From CAJXUU01 sp963975265 (GTDB taxonomy: Bacteria; Bacteroidota; Bacteroidia; Chitinophagales; Saprospiraceae), in NCBI GenBank assembly GCA_963975265.1, contig CAXBGT010000098.1, forward strand, positions 1-20,046: a DNA stretch of 20,046 nucleotides, written 5' to 3'. Numbering within the stretch: position 1 is the stretch's first letter; the number at the start of each line of letters is the position of its first letter. Below, piece by piece: positions 7,349-14,622 of the stretch. The position numbers and the translations under genes are program-made. A model generated the notes under the pieces. It was not told the origin of the DNA. It ran no database searches and was given only the letters and a program-made list of their open reading frames with translations.

Positions 7349-8755
7349 TTAATAACCTAATATATCCAGCATCTCATCCACAGTTTGTTCATTACGGTAG
7401 ATAGTATCAATGTAGTTGCCTGTCTCGTCTCTGTCGATGACAATCATTTTTGGAGATGGAATTAGACAATGCTTAATACCTCCGTAACCACTTATTGAAT
7501 CTTGATAAGCACCGGTATGAAAAAATCCTATGTATAATGGTTCTTCATCATCTGGCGAGTATTTAGGGAGTACGAGATGCTGATTCATGTCTTCAGAGTT
7601 GTAATAATCAGAATGATCGCAGCTTATACCTCCAATATTTACCTTTGTATATTCATTGCCCCATTTATTGATTGGGAGCATAATAAATTTCTCATTGATA
7701 GACCATGCATCAGGAATCGTATTCATCAGACTATTGTCTACCATATACCACATCTCTGCATCGTTTTGTGCTTTTTGTTCTAGGACTGAGAATATTGTAG
7801 CTCCACTTTCACCTACAGTATATTTGCCAAACTCAGTAAAGATATCTGGCTCTTCGATATCAGCTGCTCTGCATGCTGAAGCGATATTACCTACTAGTTC
7901 ATTGATGATGTATTCATAGTCATACTCAAATCCCAGATTATTTCTAACAGGAAATCCCCCACCTAAATCAATGGCCTTCATTTCAGGACAGACTTGTTTG
8001 AGCTCAACAAAAAGCTTCATCGCTTTCTGAAATTCTCCCCAATAGTACATGTTATCTTTGATGCCTGAGTCTATAAAAAAATGCATCATCTTTAGACTAA
8101 TCGATTTATCACCTTTTATTTCATTTTTATAAAAGTCAATAATTTCATTAGCTCTGATACCAAGTCTAGATGTGTAATATGCCGTCTGTGGTTCTTCGTC
8201 GATCGCCATACGGACTCCTATTTTCAGTGGCTTATCTAACCCTTTGGCATATCTTTTAACCCTTTGCAACTCAGACTTAGAATCCAGGATTAACATAGAG
8301 TTATAGAATCCATCTTTATTAAGTCTCGCTATCTTTTGCAGGTAATCTTCGGTTTTATACCCATTGTGGATGATAATAATCTTCTTAGTTATTTCACCTT
8401 CTTCGTATAGCTTATAAATCAGATCAATATCAAATGAAGAAGAAGTCTCCAGTTGGATACCTTCTCTTACTGCAGTTTTTACAACATGAGAAAAATGACA
8501 ACATTTTGTACAATAAGCGTAGTAGTACTTCCCTTTATACTTATGTTTTTTGATTGCCCTTCTAAAAAGATTTCTTGCCTTTTTGATTTGTTCTCCTATT
8601 CTAGGAAGGTACATCAGCTTAAATGGTGTACCGTATTTCTCAACCAGATATTTGAGTGACACACCGTGAAACGTCAAATAGCCATCTTTGAGATCAAAAC
8701 CTTCCTGAGGAAAGTAATAACTCTGATCAATAAGATCGAAATATGTGTTTTTCAT
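7349..8755 (-). CDS. speA: Arginine decarboxylase, PLP-dependent, fold III
   Basis: Converts arginine to agmatine, the first step of putrescine synthesis. The 468-residue protein is of the shorter Bacteroidota kind, related to the LysA/ornithine decarboxylase group, and not the 630-residue E. coli SpeA. The PLP lysine is probably Lys84 in YYAYCTKCCHF. A Gly-rich phosphate loop DLGGGFP, the segment EFGKYTVGESGA and the C-terminal GAYQDSISGYGG belong to the two active-site halves of the dimer. Its ATG directly abuts the stop of the 63-residue gene upstream, so the two are surely co-transcribed and probably translationally coupled. Agmatinase follows, completing the arginine-agmatine-putrescine route. 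Specificity for arginine is inferred from family and neighbours. Confidence 0.9.
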   Translation of the reverse strand: MKNTYFDLIDQSYYFPQEGFDLKDGYLTFHGVSLKYLVEKYGTPFKLMYLPRIGEQIKKARNLFRRAIKKHKYKGKYYYAYCTKCCHFSHVVKTAVREGIQLETSSSFDIDLIYKLYEEGEITKKIIIIHNGYKTEDYLQKIARLNKDGFYNSMLILDSKSELQRVKRYAKGLDKPLKIGVRMAIDEEPQTAYYTSRLGIRANEIIDFYKNEIKGDKSISLKMMHFFIDSGIKDNMYYWGEFQKAMKLFVELKQVCPEMKAIDLGGGFPVRNNLGFEYDYEYIINELVGNIASACRAADIEEPDIFTEFGKYTVGESGATIFSVLEQKAQNDAEMWYMVDNSLMNTIPDAWSINEKFIMLPINKWGNEYTKVNIGGISCDHSDYYNSEDMNQHLVLPKYSPDDEEPLYIGFFHTGAYQDSISGYGGIKHCLIPSPKMIVIDRDETGNYIDTIYRNEQTVDEMLDILGY

Positions 8756-8947
8756 TTACTCTTCTTCACCTTTGTACTTAGGGTCCTCGAAATCATCATC
8801 GTCATCTAGTTCTAACCAATGACTCTTATGCTTATATTTTTCCTTAGCGATTTTCAGTTTACCGTGATGGATAGTATCCCCAACTTGGTCTTTCATTTTA
8901 GGTTTTAGATCTTTCTTATGCAATTTACGATGTGGCATAATATTCAA
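8756..8947 (-). CDS. Small charged protein upstream of arginine decarboxylase, unknown
   Basis: 63 residues, unrecognised. The first two thirds are Lys- and His-rich (PHRKLHKKDLKPKMKDQ); the tail is strongly acidic (LELDDDDDFEDPKYKGEEE). No membrane segment or signal peptide is seen. The stop codon touches the ATG of the arginine decarboxylase gene, and a good promoter lies 70-100 nt before the start, so it is the first gene of the putrescine operon. A second ATG at 8938 (MPHRKLHKK) may be the true start. A role in regulating or assembling the decarboxylase is possible, but this is only a guess from position. Confidence 0.7.
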   Translation of the reverse strand: MNIMPHRKLHKKDLKPKMKDQVGDTIHHGKLKIAKEKYKHKSHWLELDDDDDFEDPKYKGEEE

Positions 8948-9014
8948 TTTTCATTTTATTATTAATTTAGGTTTCAACAGTGAGTCATATCAACTCTACT
9001 GGTCACAAAATAAA

Positions 9015-9046
9015 CAAAATTATTTACACATTTACTTAGATATCAA
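9015..9046 (-). promoter_or_regulatory. Bacteroidota-type promoter for the putrescine operon
   Basis: On the minus strand TTG (9046-9044) is followed after 21 nt by TAATTTTG (9022-9015). This is an exact match to the phylum's TTG / TAnnTTTG arrangement. Transcription would begin near 9009 and give a leader of about 60 nt before the 63-residue gene. The promoter overlaps the 3' end of the acidic-tail gene, so the putrescine genes could be transcribed separately from the ATP-grasp genes upstream. Confidence 0.5.
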
Positions 9047-9473
9047 TATCATCCGACGTATCACTTCCTTCATCTTCAACATCGTCTTCCATATCGTCTA
9101 TTGAAATATCTCCTTCATCGTCCATTTCATCACCAAAATCATTGTCGTCATTGCTATTGAAATCATCTAGGTGATCTTCGTCATCGTACTTGTCAGACAA
9201 CCTAGCTTGAACTTGGACTTTCAAGTTACCATTCTCATCATAATCATCATCTTCAGCTATGACATAAATAGCTTCATCAGAAGTCATACGGATAAGATAG
9301 TACTTCTCTTCAGTCTCATAGGGCAAGCCTTTCCTTCTTTTGCCGTCGATCCCCGTAAATTCGATGAGATGCTTTCGAAATCCTCTAGGGTATACAAGTT
9401 TAACTTGTTCTAACAGCTCATCGGATAATTTTTCATAGTCCTTAATGACTCTTGGCTTGTTATTGTTTGACAT
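9036..9473 (-). CDS. Hypothetical protein with highly acidic C-terminal tail
   Basis: 145 residues, family not recognised with certainty; similar small proteins with acidic tails are common in Bacteroidota. Residues 1-75 look like a compact alpha/beta domain (KPRVIKDYEKLSDELLEQVK, then a segment ending YYLIRMTSDEAIYVIAEDD). From about 75 to the end the protein is dominated by Asp and Glu, with little else, and is presumably disordered. It starts 16 nt after the zinc-deacylase gene and may close that operon. Such a polyanionic tail could bind cations, polyamines or basic proteins, but nothing in the sequence proves this. Confidence 0.8.
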   Translation of the reverse strand: MSNNNKPRVIKDYEKLSDELLEQVKLVYPRGFRKHLIEFTGIDGKRRKGLPYETEEKYYLIRMTSDEAIYVIAEDDDYDENGNLKVQVQARLSDKYDDEDHLDDFNSNDDNDFGDEMDDEGDISIDDMEDDVEDEGSDTSDDIDI

Positions 9474-9489
9474 GATCTATTATTTTGTA

Positions 9490-10464
9490 TTATTTCAATA
9501 TTCCTAAATGTAGAATCCTGCCACCAGTTTGGTTAACAGGACTGACGCTCTTTCCAATAACTATACCGTCCCGAGGTGCAAAATATTCCTTCACTTTATT
9601 ACCAAATATATCCCGAAGCACGGCGATTAATTCACCTTCTTTAACCATTTGTCGAAGTTCTACCGGGATAGATAATAATCCTCCAATATCTGTATAAATC
9701 CAAAGACTTTCAGTACATAGTACAGTTTCTTTTTCGGTAATAATTAATTCATCTTGTATCATCCCGAGATCACACAACACATTATGTACACCGTCCACGC
9801 CACTTCTAATTAACTTCTTTTGGAATGTGCTAGGATTTCCTACTTCTAGAGTGATGGCTGGAATCCCCATATCATCAGCAGCTCCACGAAGCGTGCCATC
9901 CGAAGGAGGATTATGTACTATAATATCAGCATTTTGAAGAAGTGCCATCTTCTTAACTTTAGGTTGGCTCATGTCTGCTCTAATATAATAGCTATTGATC
10001 CTTCCAGTGCTGGCAGTGTGTAAGTCTAATAAATAGTCAATATGTTTAATAAATCTCTGTATAAATCTATATGCATATACTTGACTGATATTACCATCTT
10101 CCTTTCCAGGCATGATATGATTGATATCTACACCATCATTAAATCTTCTTTTTTTACGCATAAAGCCAGGGACATTTACTACTGGTACTCCTACTATAGT
10201 TCCAGATAATTCATCAACCGACACTTCATTAAAAAGTCGCTGAACAACAGATATACCATTGAGCTCGTTGCCATGCACCGCTGCCGTAACTCCTAATACC
10301 GGACCGTCTTTGACACCTCTCATGACCATTAATGGTATACAAATGGGATTTGAAAATCCATCTGAGATTAGTTTTAGCCAATAATGTTTGGTTGTTCCCC
10401 TTGGAGTATCTTCAATGTTGAAGTCAAGAATTACTGGAACCTCGTTATTTCTTATCATGTGCAT
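9490..10464 (-). CDS. Succinylglutamate desuccinylase/aspartoacylase (AstE/AspA) family zinc deacylase
   Basis: Zinc hydrolase of the M14-like AstE/AspA group, which removes acyl groups from amino acids or cleaves peptide-like amides. The 324-residue protein keeps the ligands His64 and Glu67 in HGNE and His149 in DLHTA, and the catalytic Glu207 in TLEVGN. DINHIMPGK at 113-121 corresponds to the DxNRxFPG region of the family. The C-terminal beta domain (IFGNKVKEYFAPRDGIVIG) resembles other members of this group. The first ATG overlaps the end of the GshB-like gene by 20 nt; ATG 10458 is the alternative start. The coupling suggests it trims or recycles the product of the two ATP-grasp proteins. 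It is not a classical arginine-catabolic AstE: no other ast genes are nearby. Confidence 0.85.
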   Translation of the reverse strand: MHMIRNNEVPVILDFNIEDTPRGTTKHYWLKLISDGFSNPICIPLMVMRGVKDGPVLGVTAAVHGNELNGISVVQRLFNEVSVDELSGTIVGVPVVNVPGFMRKKRRFNDGVDINHIMPGKEDGNISQVYAYRFIQRFIKHIDYLLDLHTASTGRINSYYIRADMSQPKVKKMALLQNADIIVHNPPSDGTLRGAADDMGIPAITLEVGNPSTFQKKLIRSGVDGVHNVLCDLGMIQDELIITEKETVLCTESLWIYTDIGGLLSIPVELRQMVKEGELIAVLRDIFGNKVKEYFAPRDGIVIGKSVSPVNQTGGRILHLGILK

Positions 10465-11446
10465 ATTCGAAAATTTTGTCTATTGTTAATTTAATAATTG
10501 GCAGCCCAGACTGCTCTTGCGCTTGCGGAAAACCACCAATACTTAATGTATTAATCTCTGATAACACACGCTTGCCATCGTCATCAACTAACGTATCAGC
10601 GCCATATATCAAGATTCCCTCTTTCATGAGGTCTGGAGTAATTTGGTCTATAATACTCTTTTCTTCTGCCGTTACTTCTGTAGCCACTGCTTTACCCCCT
10701 TGCGCAATATTACATAGCCACGACCCTTCTTTTGGTAGTCTTAATGATGCCGCCATAATCTCACCACCGACCACTAATATTCGCTTGTCTCCTTGACTTA
10801 CATTCTTGAGATATTTCATTCCGATATATCCATCAGTTGTAATAATCTTCTCAATTTTAGCGAGGTATGTATCTCGGTCATAAGGTATGTCACCATCATA
10901 AACGGTATCCCCATCAATCTTAACAAGCCCTCTCCCTCCATATTCTCTGAGAGGTTTAAGCACAATCGGATGTAATGATGAAAAATCTATTGCAGCTTGT
11001 ATGCTCTCTATCTTCCTTATGGTTGGAAAGACGTCAGGAATACTTAGAAGATATTCTTTGCTACTAGTTTTGATAATTCCGCTAGGATTATTAATGATTA
11101 CCGCATTCCCTTTATGGGCATCAAGCCATAGCAGCCATTCGTCAGTTACTGGTCGAGGTAATCTTAAGAAAATGATATCGTAATCTTGTAGATTGAGTTT
11201 CGATAGTCCTTGAGAATAACATGTTCCGCCTGCTGTATAGTGAAATCCATTATCCACTTTCGTACCATACAATTCATCCTCATTCATATACATGAAGAAG
11301 CTGTCATTATCTGAGATTCCTCTAGAGGCGATATCTAATTTGCGGCATTGCGAATGGATATTCATTTCCTTCACTAATGCATAGATAGAATTTTGATCGC
11401 TATGTCCAGTGTGATCCGTGAGAATAAGTACATTGTATTTCATCAT
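10445..11446 (-). CDS. GshB-like ATP-grasp ligase
   Basis: 333-residue ATP-grasp enzyme similar to prokaryotic glutathione synthetase/RimK-type ligases, which form an amide bond through an acyl phosphate. Visible are INNPSGI (118-124), the ATP-binding KPLREYGGRG (Lys164, Gly-rich loop to 173), DKRILVVGGEIMAASLRLP (220-238) and the metal site Asp284, Glu297 and Asn299 (SEINTLSIGG). Its ATG overlaps the stop of the upstream gene as TAATG, a mark of translational coupling; a second ATG follows at 11443. True glutathione synthesis would need a gamma-glutamylcysteine ligase, and none is in the window. The substrates are therefore unknown; a peptide or polyamine conjugate is possible. Confidence 0.85.
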   Translation of the reverse strand: MMKYNVLILTDHTGHSDQNSIYALVKEMNIHSQCRKLDIASRGISDNDSFFMYMNEDELYGTKVDNGFHYTAGGTCYSQGLSKLNLQDYDIIFLRLPRPVTDEWLLWLDAHKGNAVIINNPSGIIKTSSKEYLLSIPDVFPTIRKIESIQAAIDFSSLHPIVLKPLREYGGRGLVKIDGDTVYDGDIPYDRDTYLAKIEKIITTDGYIGMKYLKNVSQGDKRILVVGGEIMAASLRLPKEGSWLCNIAQGGKAVATEVTAEEKSIIDQITPDLMKEGILIYGADTLVDDDGKRVLSEINTLSIGGFPQAQEQSGLPIIKLTIDKIFEYAHDKK

Positions 11447-12891
11447 TAACTGGTCATTATTTCATCAAGAAGAGTTGGATCATTATTGAGTGATTTGAAC
11501 AGTTTTAATCTGAATTTACCTTTACTATTATAAAGTGCTTTACACATCTTATCTATAGCAATTGTAGAAAGAACCGTTTGAATATATCCTTCGATCAAGT
11601 CATCTAAGCCTAGACCTAATTTATTAAAATCTCTACGGTCCATGAGCATCAGCCTATTGGTGTCTGAACCCCATTGATTATCTCCTTCTTTGATAGACAA
11701 ATTTGTTCCTAACATAGCCCAACTGTCCGTCCCCTGATCAAGAAAATCTGCCAGGGGCTTCTCAGCTCTGCGGGAGTATACACATAGTGGCTTGATGCCT
11801 TCTCCTGTGCTACTAAGCATCATTCTGAGATCTGTTACGTATGTCTCACCTTTGGCGTTGGGTATTGTTCCTACATGGTAGTATTTACCTGAAGAACTAA
11901 CGGATGACCAATTGTAATTTCCTATAAGACTCTGAACTATAAATCGTTCATATTCAATATCCAAGGCCATGAATATTTCCAACTCTTGATCATTAGTAAT
12001 GGTATAGACCCCTTGCCCTGCATTACTATACGGAATTTTGACCACAGCCTGACCGCCCATCTTCAGAACCCATAGCGGTATCTCTGCTTTACTTACATCC
12101 CAGATTGTTTCTGGTGTATTTATTCTTAGTCCAAAACCCTCTAATTCTGTATTGTAGATATCGTATGCTTTGGCAGCGACCATCTTATTACGACCGCCAG
12201 CGAGGCATGCAATGATTGGATTGAGAATTTTTGTTTTAGTATGAAGTGGAATTCTCGTCCATGGCTTTTGAGTCACGTATCTGAATACAGCTCGCATTGG
12301 ATGCCATTCTTCATCGTAGAAGACACAAATGAGATCATTTTCTATTTTGATATGTTCATTTTTTTCTCCATTGTAAAATGGAACAAGCAATACATTTTCA
12401 TCCATCACATCAGCAATCACGGCCGCATATCCGGATGTCTCCATGTAATTTTTATCATATAGAAGCGCAAGTTTTCCTTTGACAACTGGCACCCCTTTTC
12501 TAGGTTTCAGCAATGGTTTAAATGTCCGTTCTATAAGCAACCTATAACTGCCGTCTTCCTTATTATCATCCAACAACGGCATAGATTTTTGTCCAGATGG
12601 ACAAGAGTTATTTTCTAGAACAACCATGTTTCTCTTTCCTCCAGCTGAAGTGGAGTTGATGAGATCTGCCCCACCCCATAGGAAGTGCTTACATTCATAG
12701 CTCAAGATCTCATTCAACTTAGACCTATCTACCATCGGATTTAGATGACAATACCGAGTGATTATTCTATCTTTTGACAAATTAAGAAAAAAACTAACCA
12801 TTGGATGGATAGTAGAATTTAGTGCTTTAGGGTACCAATGATTTTCACTAACGAAAGACCCTGGCTTTACGTTTTCGATGTTGTTTTGCAT
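11446..12891 (-). CDS. Putative circularly permuted-type ATP-grasp protein
   Basis: 481 residues. The assignment rests on motifs, not on overall recognition. VVLENNSCPSGQKS (90-103) resembles the DNxxxPSG motif that type 2 permuted ATP-grasp proteins carry early in the chain. NPIIACLAGGRNKMVAAKAY (224-243) and VVKIPYSNAGQGVYTI (283-298) resemble the later segments, the second carrying the ATP-contacting lysine and glycine loop. TDLRMML (353-359) is like the DxR element of ATP-grasp folds. The expected activity is ATP-dependent amide ligation. It is first in a tightly coupled set with the GshB-like ligase and the zinc deacylase. Alternative: an ATP-grasp-like protein without catalytic activity. 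Confidence 0.65.
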   Translation of the reverse strand: MQNNIENVKPGSFVSENHWYPKALNSTIHPMVSFFLNLSKDRIITRYCHLNPMVDRSKLNEILSYECKHFLWGGADLINSTSAGGKRNMVVLENNSCPSGQKSMPLLDDNKEDGSYRLLIERTFKPLLKPRKGVPVVKGKLALLYDKNYMETSGYAAVIADVMDENVLLVPFYNGEKNEHIKIENDLICVFYDEEWHPMRAVFRYVTQKPWTRIPLHTKTKILNPIIACLAGGRNKMVAAKAYDIYNTELEGFGLRINTPETIWDVSKAEIPLWVLKMGGQAVVKIPYSNAGQGVYTITNDQELEIFMALDIEYERFIVQSLIGNYNWSSVSSSGKYYHVGTIPNAKGETYVTDLRMMLSSTGEGIKPLCVYSRRAEKPLADFLDQGTDSWAMLGTNLSIKEGDNQWGSDTNRLMLMDRRDFNKLGLGLDDLIEGYIQTVLSTIAIDKMCKALYNSKGKFRLKLFKSLNNDPTLLDEIMTS

Positions 12892-12906
12892 TTGATGATT
12901 TTGCTA

Positions 12907-12922
12907 TTCCTAATATTAGGAA
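12907..12922. promoter_or_regulatory. Perfect 16-bp palindrome before the ATP-grasp operon
   Basis: TTCCTAATATTAGGAA is a perfect palindrome ending 15 nt before the first ATP-grasp ATG. It has no loop, so a dimeric DNA-binding protein is more likely than an RNA hairpin. A related dyad (ACCTAA ... TTAGGT, 12939-12966) lies just beyond it, sharing the CCTAA/TTAGG half-sites. Confidence 0.45.
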
Positions 12923-12938
12923 ATTAACTACATAGTGT

Positions 12939-12966
12939 ACCTAAGAGTCATAACATTCTTTTAGGT
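12939..12966. promoter_or_regulatory. Second CCTAA/TTAGG dyad
   Basis: ACCTAA (12939-12944) and TTAGGT (12961-12966) are inverted copies with a 16-nt spacer. They share half-sites with the palindrome at 12907-12922. Together they look like a pair of operator sites in the leader or promoter of the ATP-grasp operon. Confidence 0.35.
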
Positions 12967-13453
12967 CACAATAATTTCAAATAATTGTATTTCAAAGTCA
13001 AAACTAAAATTTATTTCTTTTTTTTTGAATAAAAACATTAATAACTCTTTAAATAATTGTTGCGATAAAAAACTCCTGTAATCCAAGATTAAGATATACG
13101 CCTAACCTCTAATAAGTTAAGCTAAAAGGGGCCTATTTATTCTCTCAATTTGGCACTCAATATTACTTCTGCAACACTATAATCAGACCTGACCGGCATG
13201 CAATCTCACTTTGAAAAACCCAATCATCAATACTTCTTAATCCTACAGAAGGCTTATGCTCACGTGTCCTTGTTTTGCAGGTCACACACTTCAGAATTAT
13301 AAAGTAAAGCAATCAAATCCAATGAAATGCTCGTCATATCAAAATATCAAGTAGTCTCTTTTACTAAAGAGTATCAACAGCTTCAGATGGCAGAGATGAT
13401 AATGAGTGTAGAGAAATAAGGATATTGATTATTTTGGTTTATTTTAGGAGGTA

Positions 13454-13467
13454 ACTCAATATTGAGT
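13454..13467. promoter_or_regulatory. Perfect 14-bp palindrome in the divergent spacer
   Basis: ACTCAATATTGAGT is a perfect inverted repeat, placed about 255 nt before the first ATG of the plus-strand genes. It is preceded by AGGAGG (13446-13451), but no convincing ORF follows. It may be a protein-binding site. Confidence 0.3.
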
Positions 13468-13722
13468 GGTCTTATTTTCTTTCAGCACGCCAGTAAATTA
13501 TGTGACTAAGTCAGTATTTATTTATCTTTTTTGTGGACCCAAAGGAAATTTGATAACGTCAATCTTTGTAATCCACTCATTAACGATTAGAATTATTCAT
13601 AAAATCTAGAATCTGTTACTTTAGATGCGCAAATAAATCTGAAGGAAATTGTCCCAATAATGACAGTGGCCACGAAAACATTTTAGCGTAAAGCGGTATA
13701 AAAACAATTCAAAAGCAATACC

Positions 13723-14609
13723 ATGGTAGATAAGAATATTGAAACACCTATTACTAACAATGACAACGATGAGGCTAAGAAAAAATCTATAAGCCCATTA
13801 TAAATATAACTGTTGGCTGTATTAATATCTGTGATCAGAGCCACGGGATATTATGTGGTAAAAGATAAGATACCATCTCTCGATGGAGTGTTTACCACTT
13901 ACAACCCTTTGCATTATCATAGTACAGACCTCGGAACTTCATATACCACAATGATAACTAATACAGATAGTACATTAGTAAAAAAGGTTACAACAGAATC
14001 AGATTCCGAATTTGAAGTGAATGATAACATTCATAGAGAAGAAAGTCCTGCAGACAGCACTAGCTTTACAGAGACAGATATAGAAAACGCGGATAAAAAA
14101 TTACGACCCAACAACATTTTCAAACTTAACACTTCTTTTGATAAAATAGCTGATTTCCCAAATTCAAAAAATGAATATTCCAAAGAAAATAAAGCAAGTG
14201 AAGACTATGACTCGTTTTCAGAATTGCACTTATCCAAACCTCCGACAAGGCCGCCATCGATCACGTATTTAGCACCATCGAAGTATCTTACCAGTCGTTC
14301 CTCAAGCTAGTGCTTATCGGTGGGCAAGATATCTTAACTGGGAAAGGTGGTGCTAAAAGTGAGATGATATTGTGCGCAAAATCAGAATCTGATAATATAT
14401 TTGACATTTATATAGTTGAAAGAAAAGGAAATTTGGCTTATGTTAAACCCAAGCCGAAAGTGAATGCATCAGTTCATAGACTTCTGGCAGAATTGAGTCT
14501 CGATGTTAATCATGTAAAAGTAACTGAATTAGTTGGACATTTTCATATATCTTTGCCCATCTACCATACCTATGGGAAAGTAGGAATTGCAGTATTATCC
14601 ATAAAGTAA
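13723..14609 (+). pseudogene. Broken membrane-anchored protein gene, unknown family
   Basis: Three coding pieces look like one damaged gene. An ATG at 13723 gives 26 residues (MVDKNIETPITNN...) ending in TAA-ATA-TAA at 13801-13809. The same frame then continues without a stop to 14310 with a short hydrophobic helix (LLAVLISVIRATGYYVV) and a Ser/Thr/Asp-rich, probably extracytoplasmic linker. Near 14225-14300 the protein-like reading moves to another frame (KAAIDHVFSTIEVSYQSF, then 14310-14609). It ends in a small domain with the segments FDIYIVERKGNLAYVKPK and HVKVTELVGHFHISLP. The first-frame end (PPTRPPSITYLAPS) looks out of frame. Alternatives are two separate genes starting at TTG 13813 and GTG 14310 (TAGTG overlap), or sequencing errors. 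No function is recognised. Confidence 0.5.
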
Positions 14610-14622
14610 TTTTGATAGCAAT

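Larger units (their letters stand above)
12892..13722. other. Divergent gene-poor spacer, about 830 bp
   Basis: Between the minus-strand ATP-grasp operon and the plus-strand channel region. It holds the two CCTAA/TTAGG dyads, a poly-T run near 13020, the palindrome at 13454-13467 and a possible TAGTTTTG -7 box for the minus-strand operon (12999-13006) without a clear -33 TTG. Two short ORFs in one frame (13198-13302 and 13327-13419), separated by a TAA, could be a gene remnant. I recognise no tRNA, mobile element or intact gene here. Confidence 0.5.

Noticed and set aside
7577..7919. Plus-strand ORFs opposite arginine decarboxylase
   Set aside because: Shadow frames of a well-supported gene, rich in Ile/His/Ser as expected for antisense of AT-rich coding DNA.
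10445..11446. Glutathione synthetase proper
   Set aside because: The fold and motifs fit, but no glutamate-cysteine ligase is nearby and the partners are a second ATP-grasp protein and a deacylase, so glutathione is not supported as product.
13446..13512. Leader peptide after the AGGAGG at 13446
   Set aside because: Only a 15-codon frame from a TTG follows, with no meaningful composition, and Bacteroidota make little use of Shine-Dalgarno sequences.
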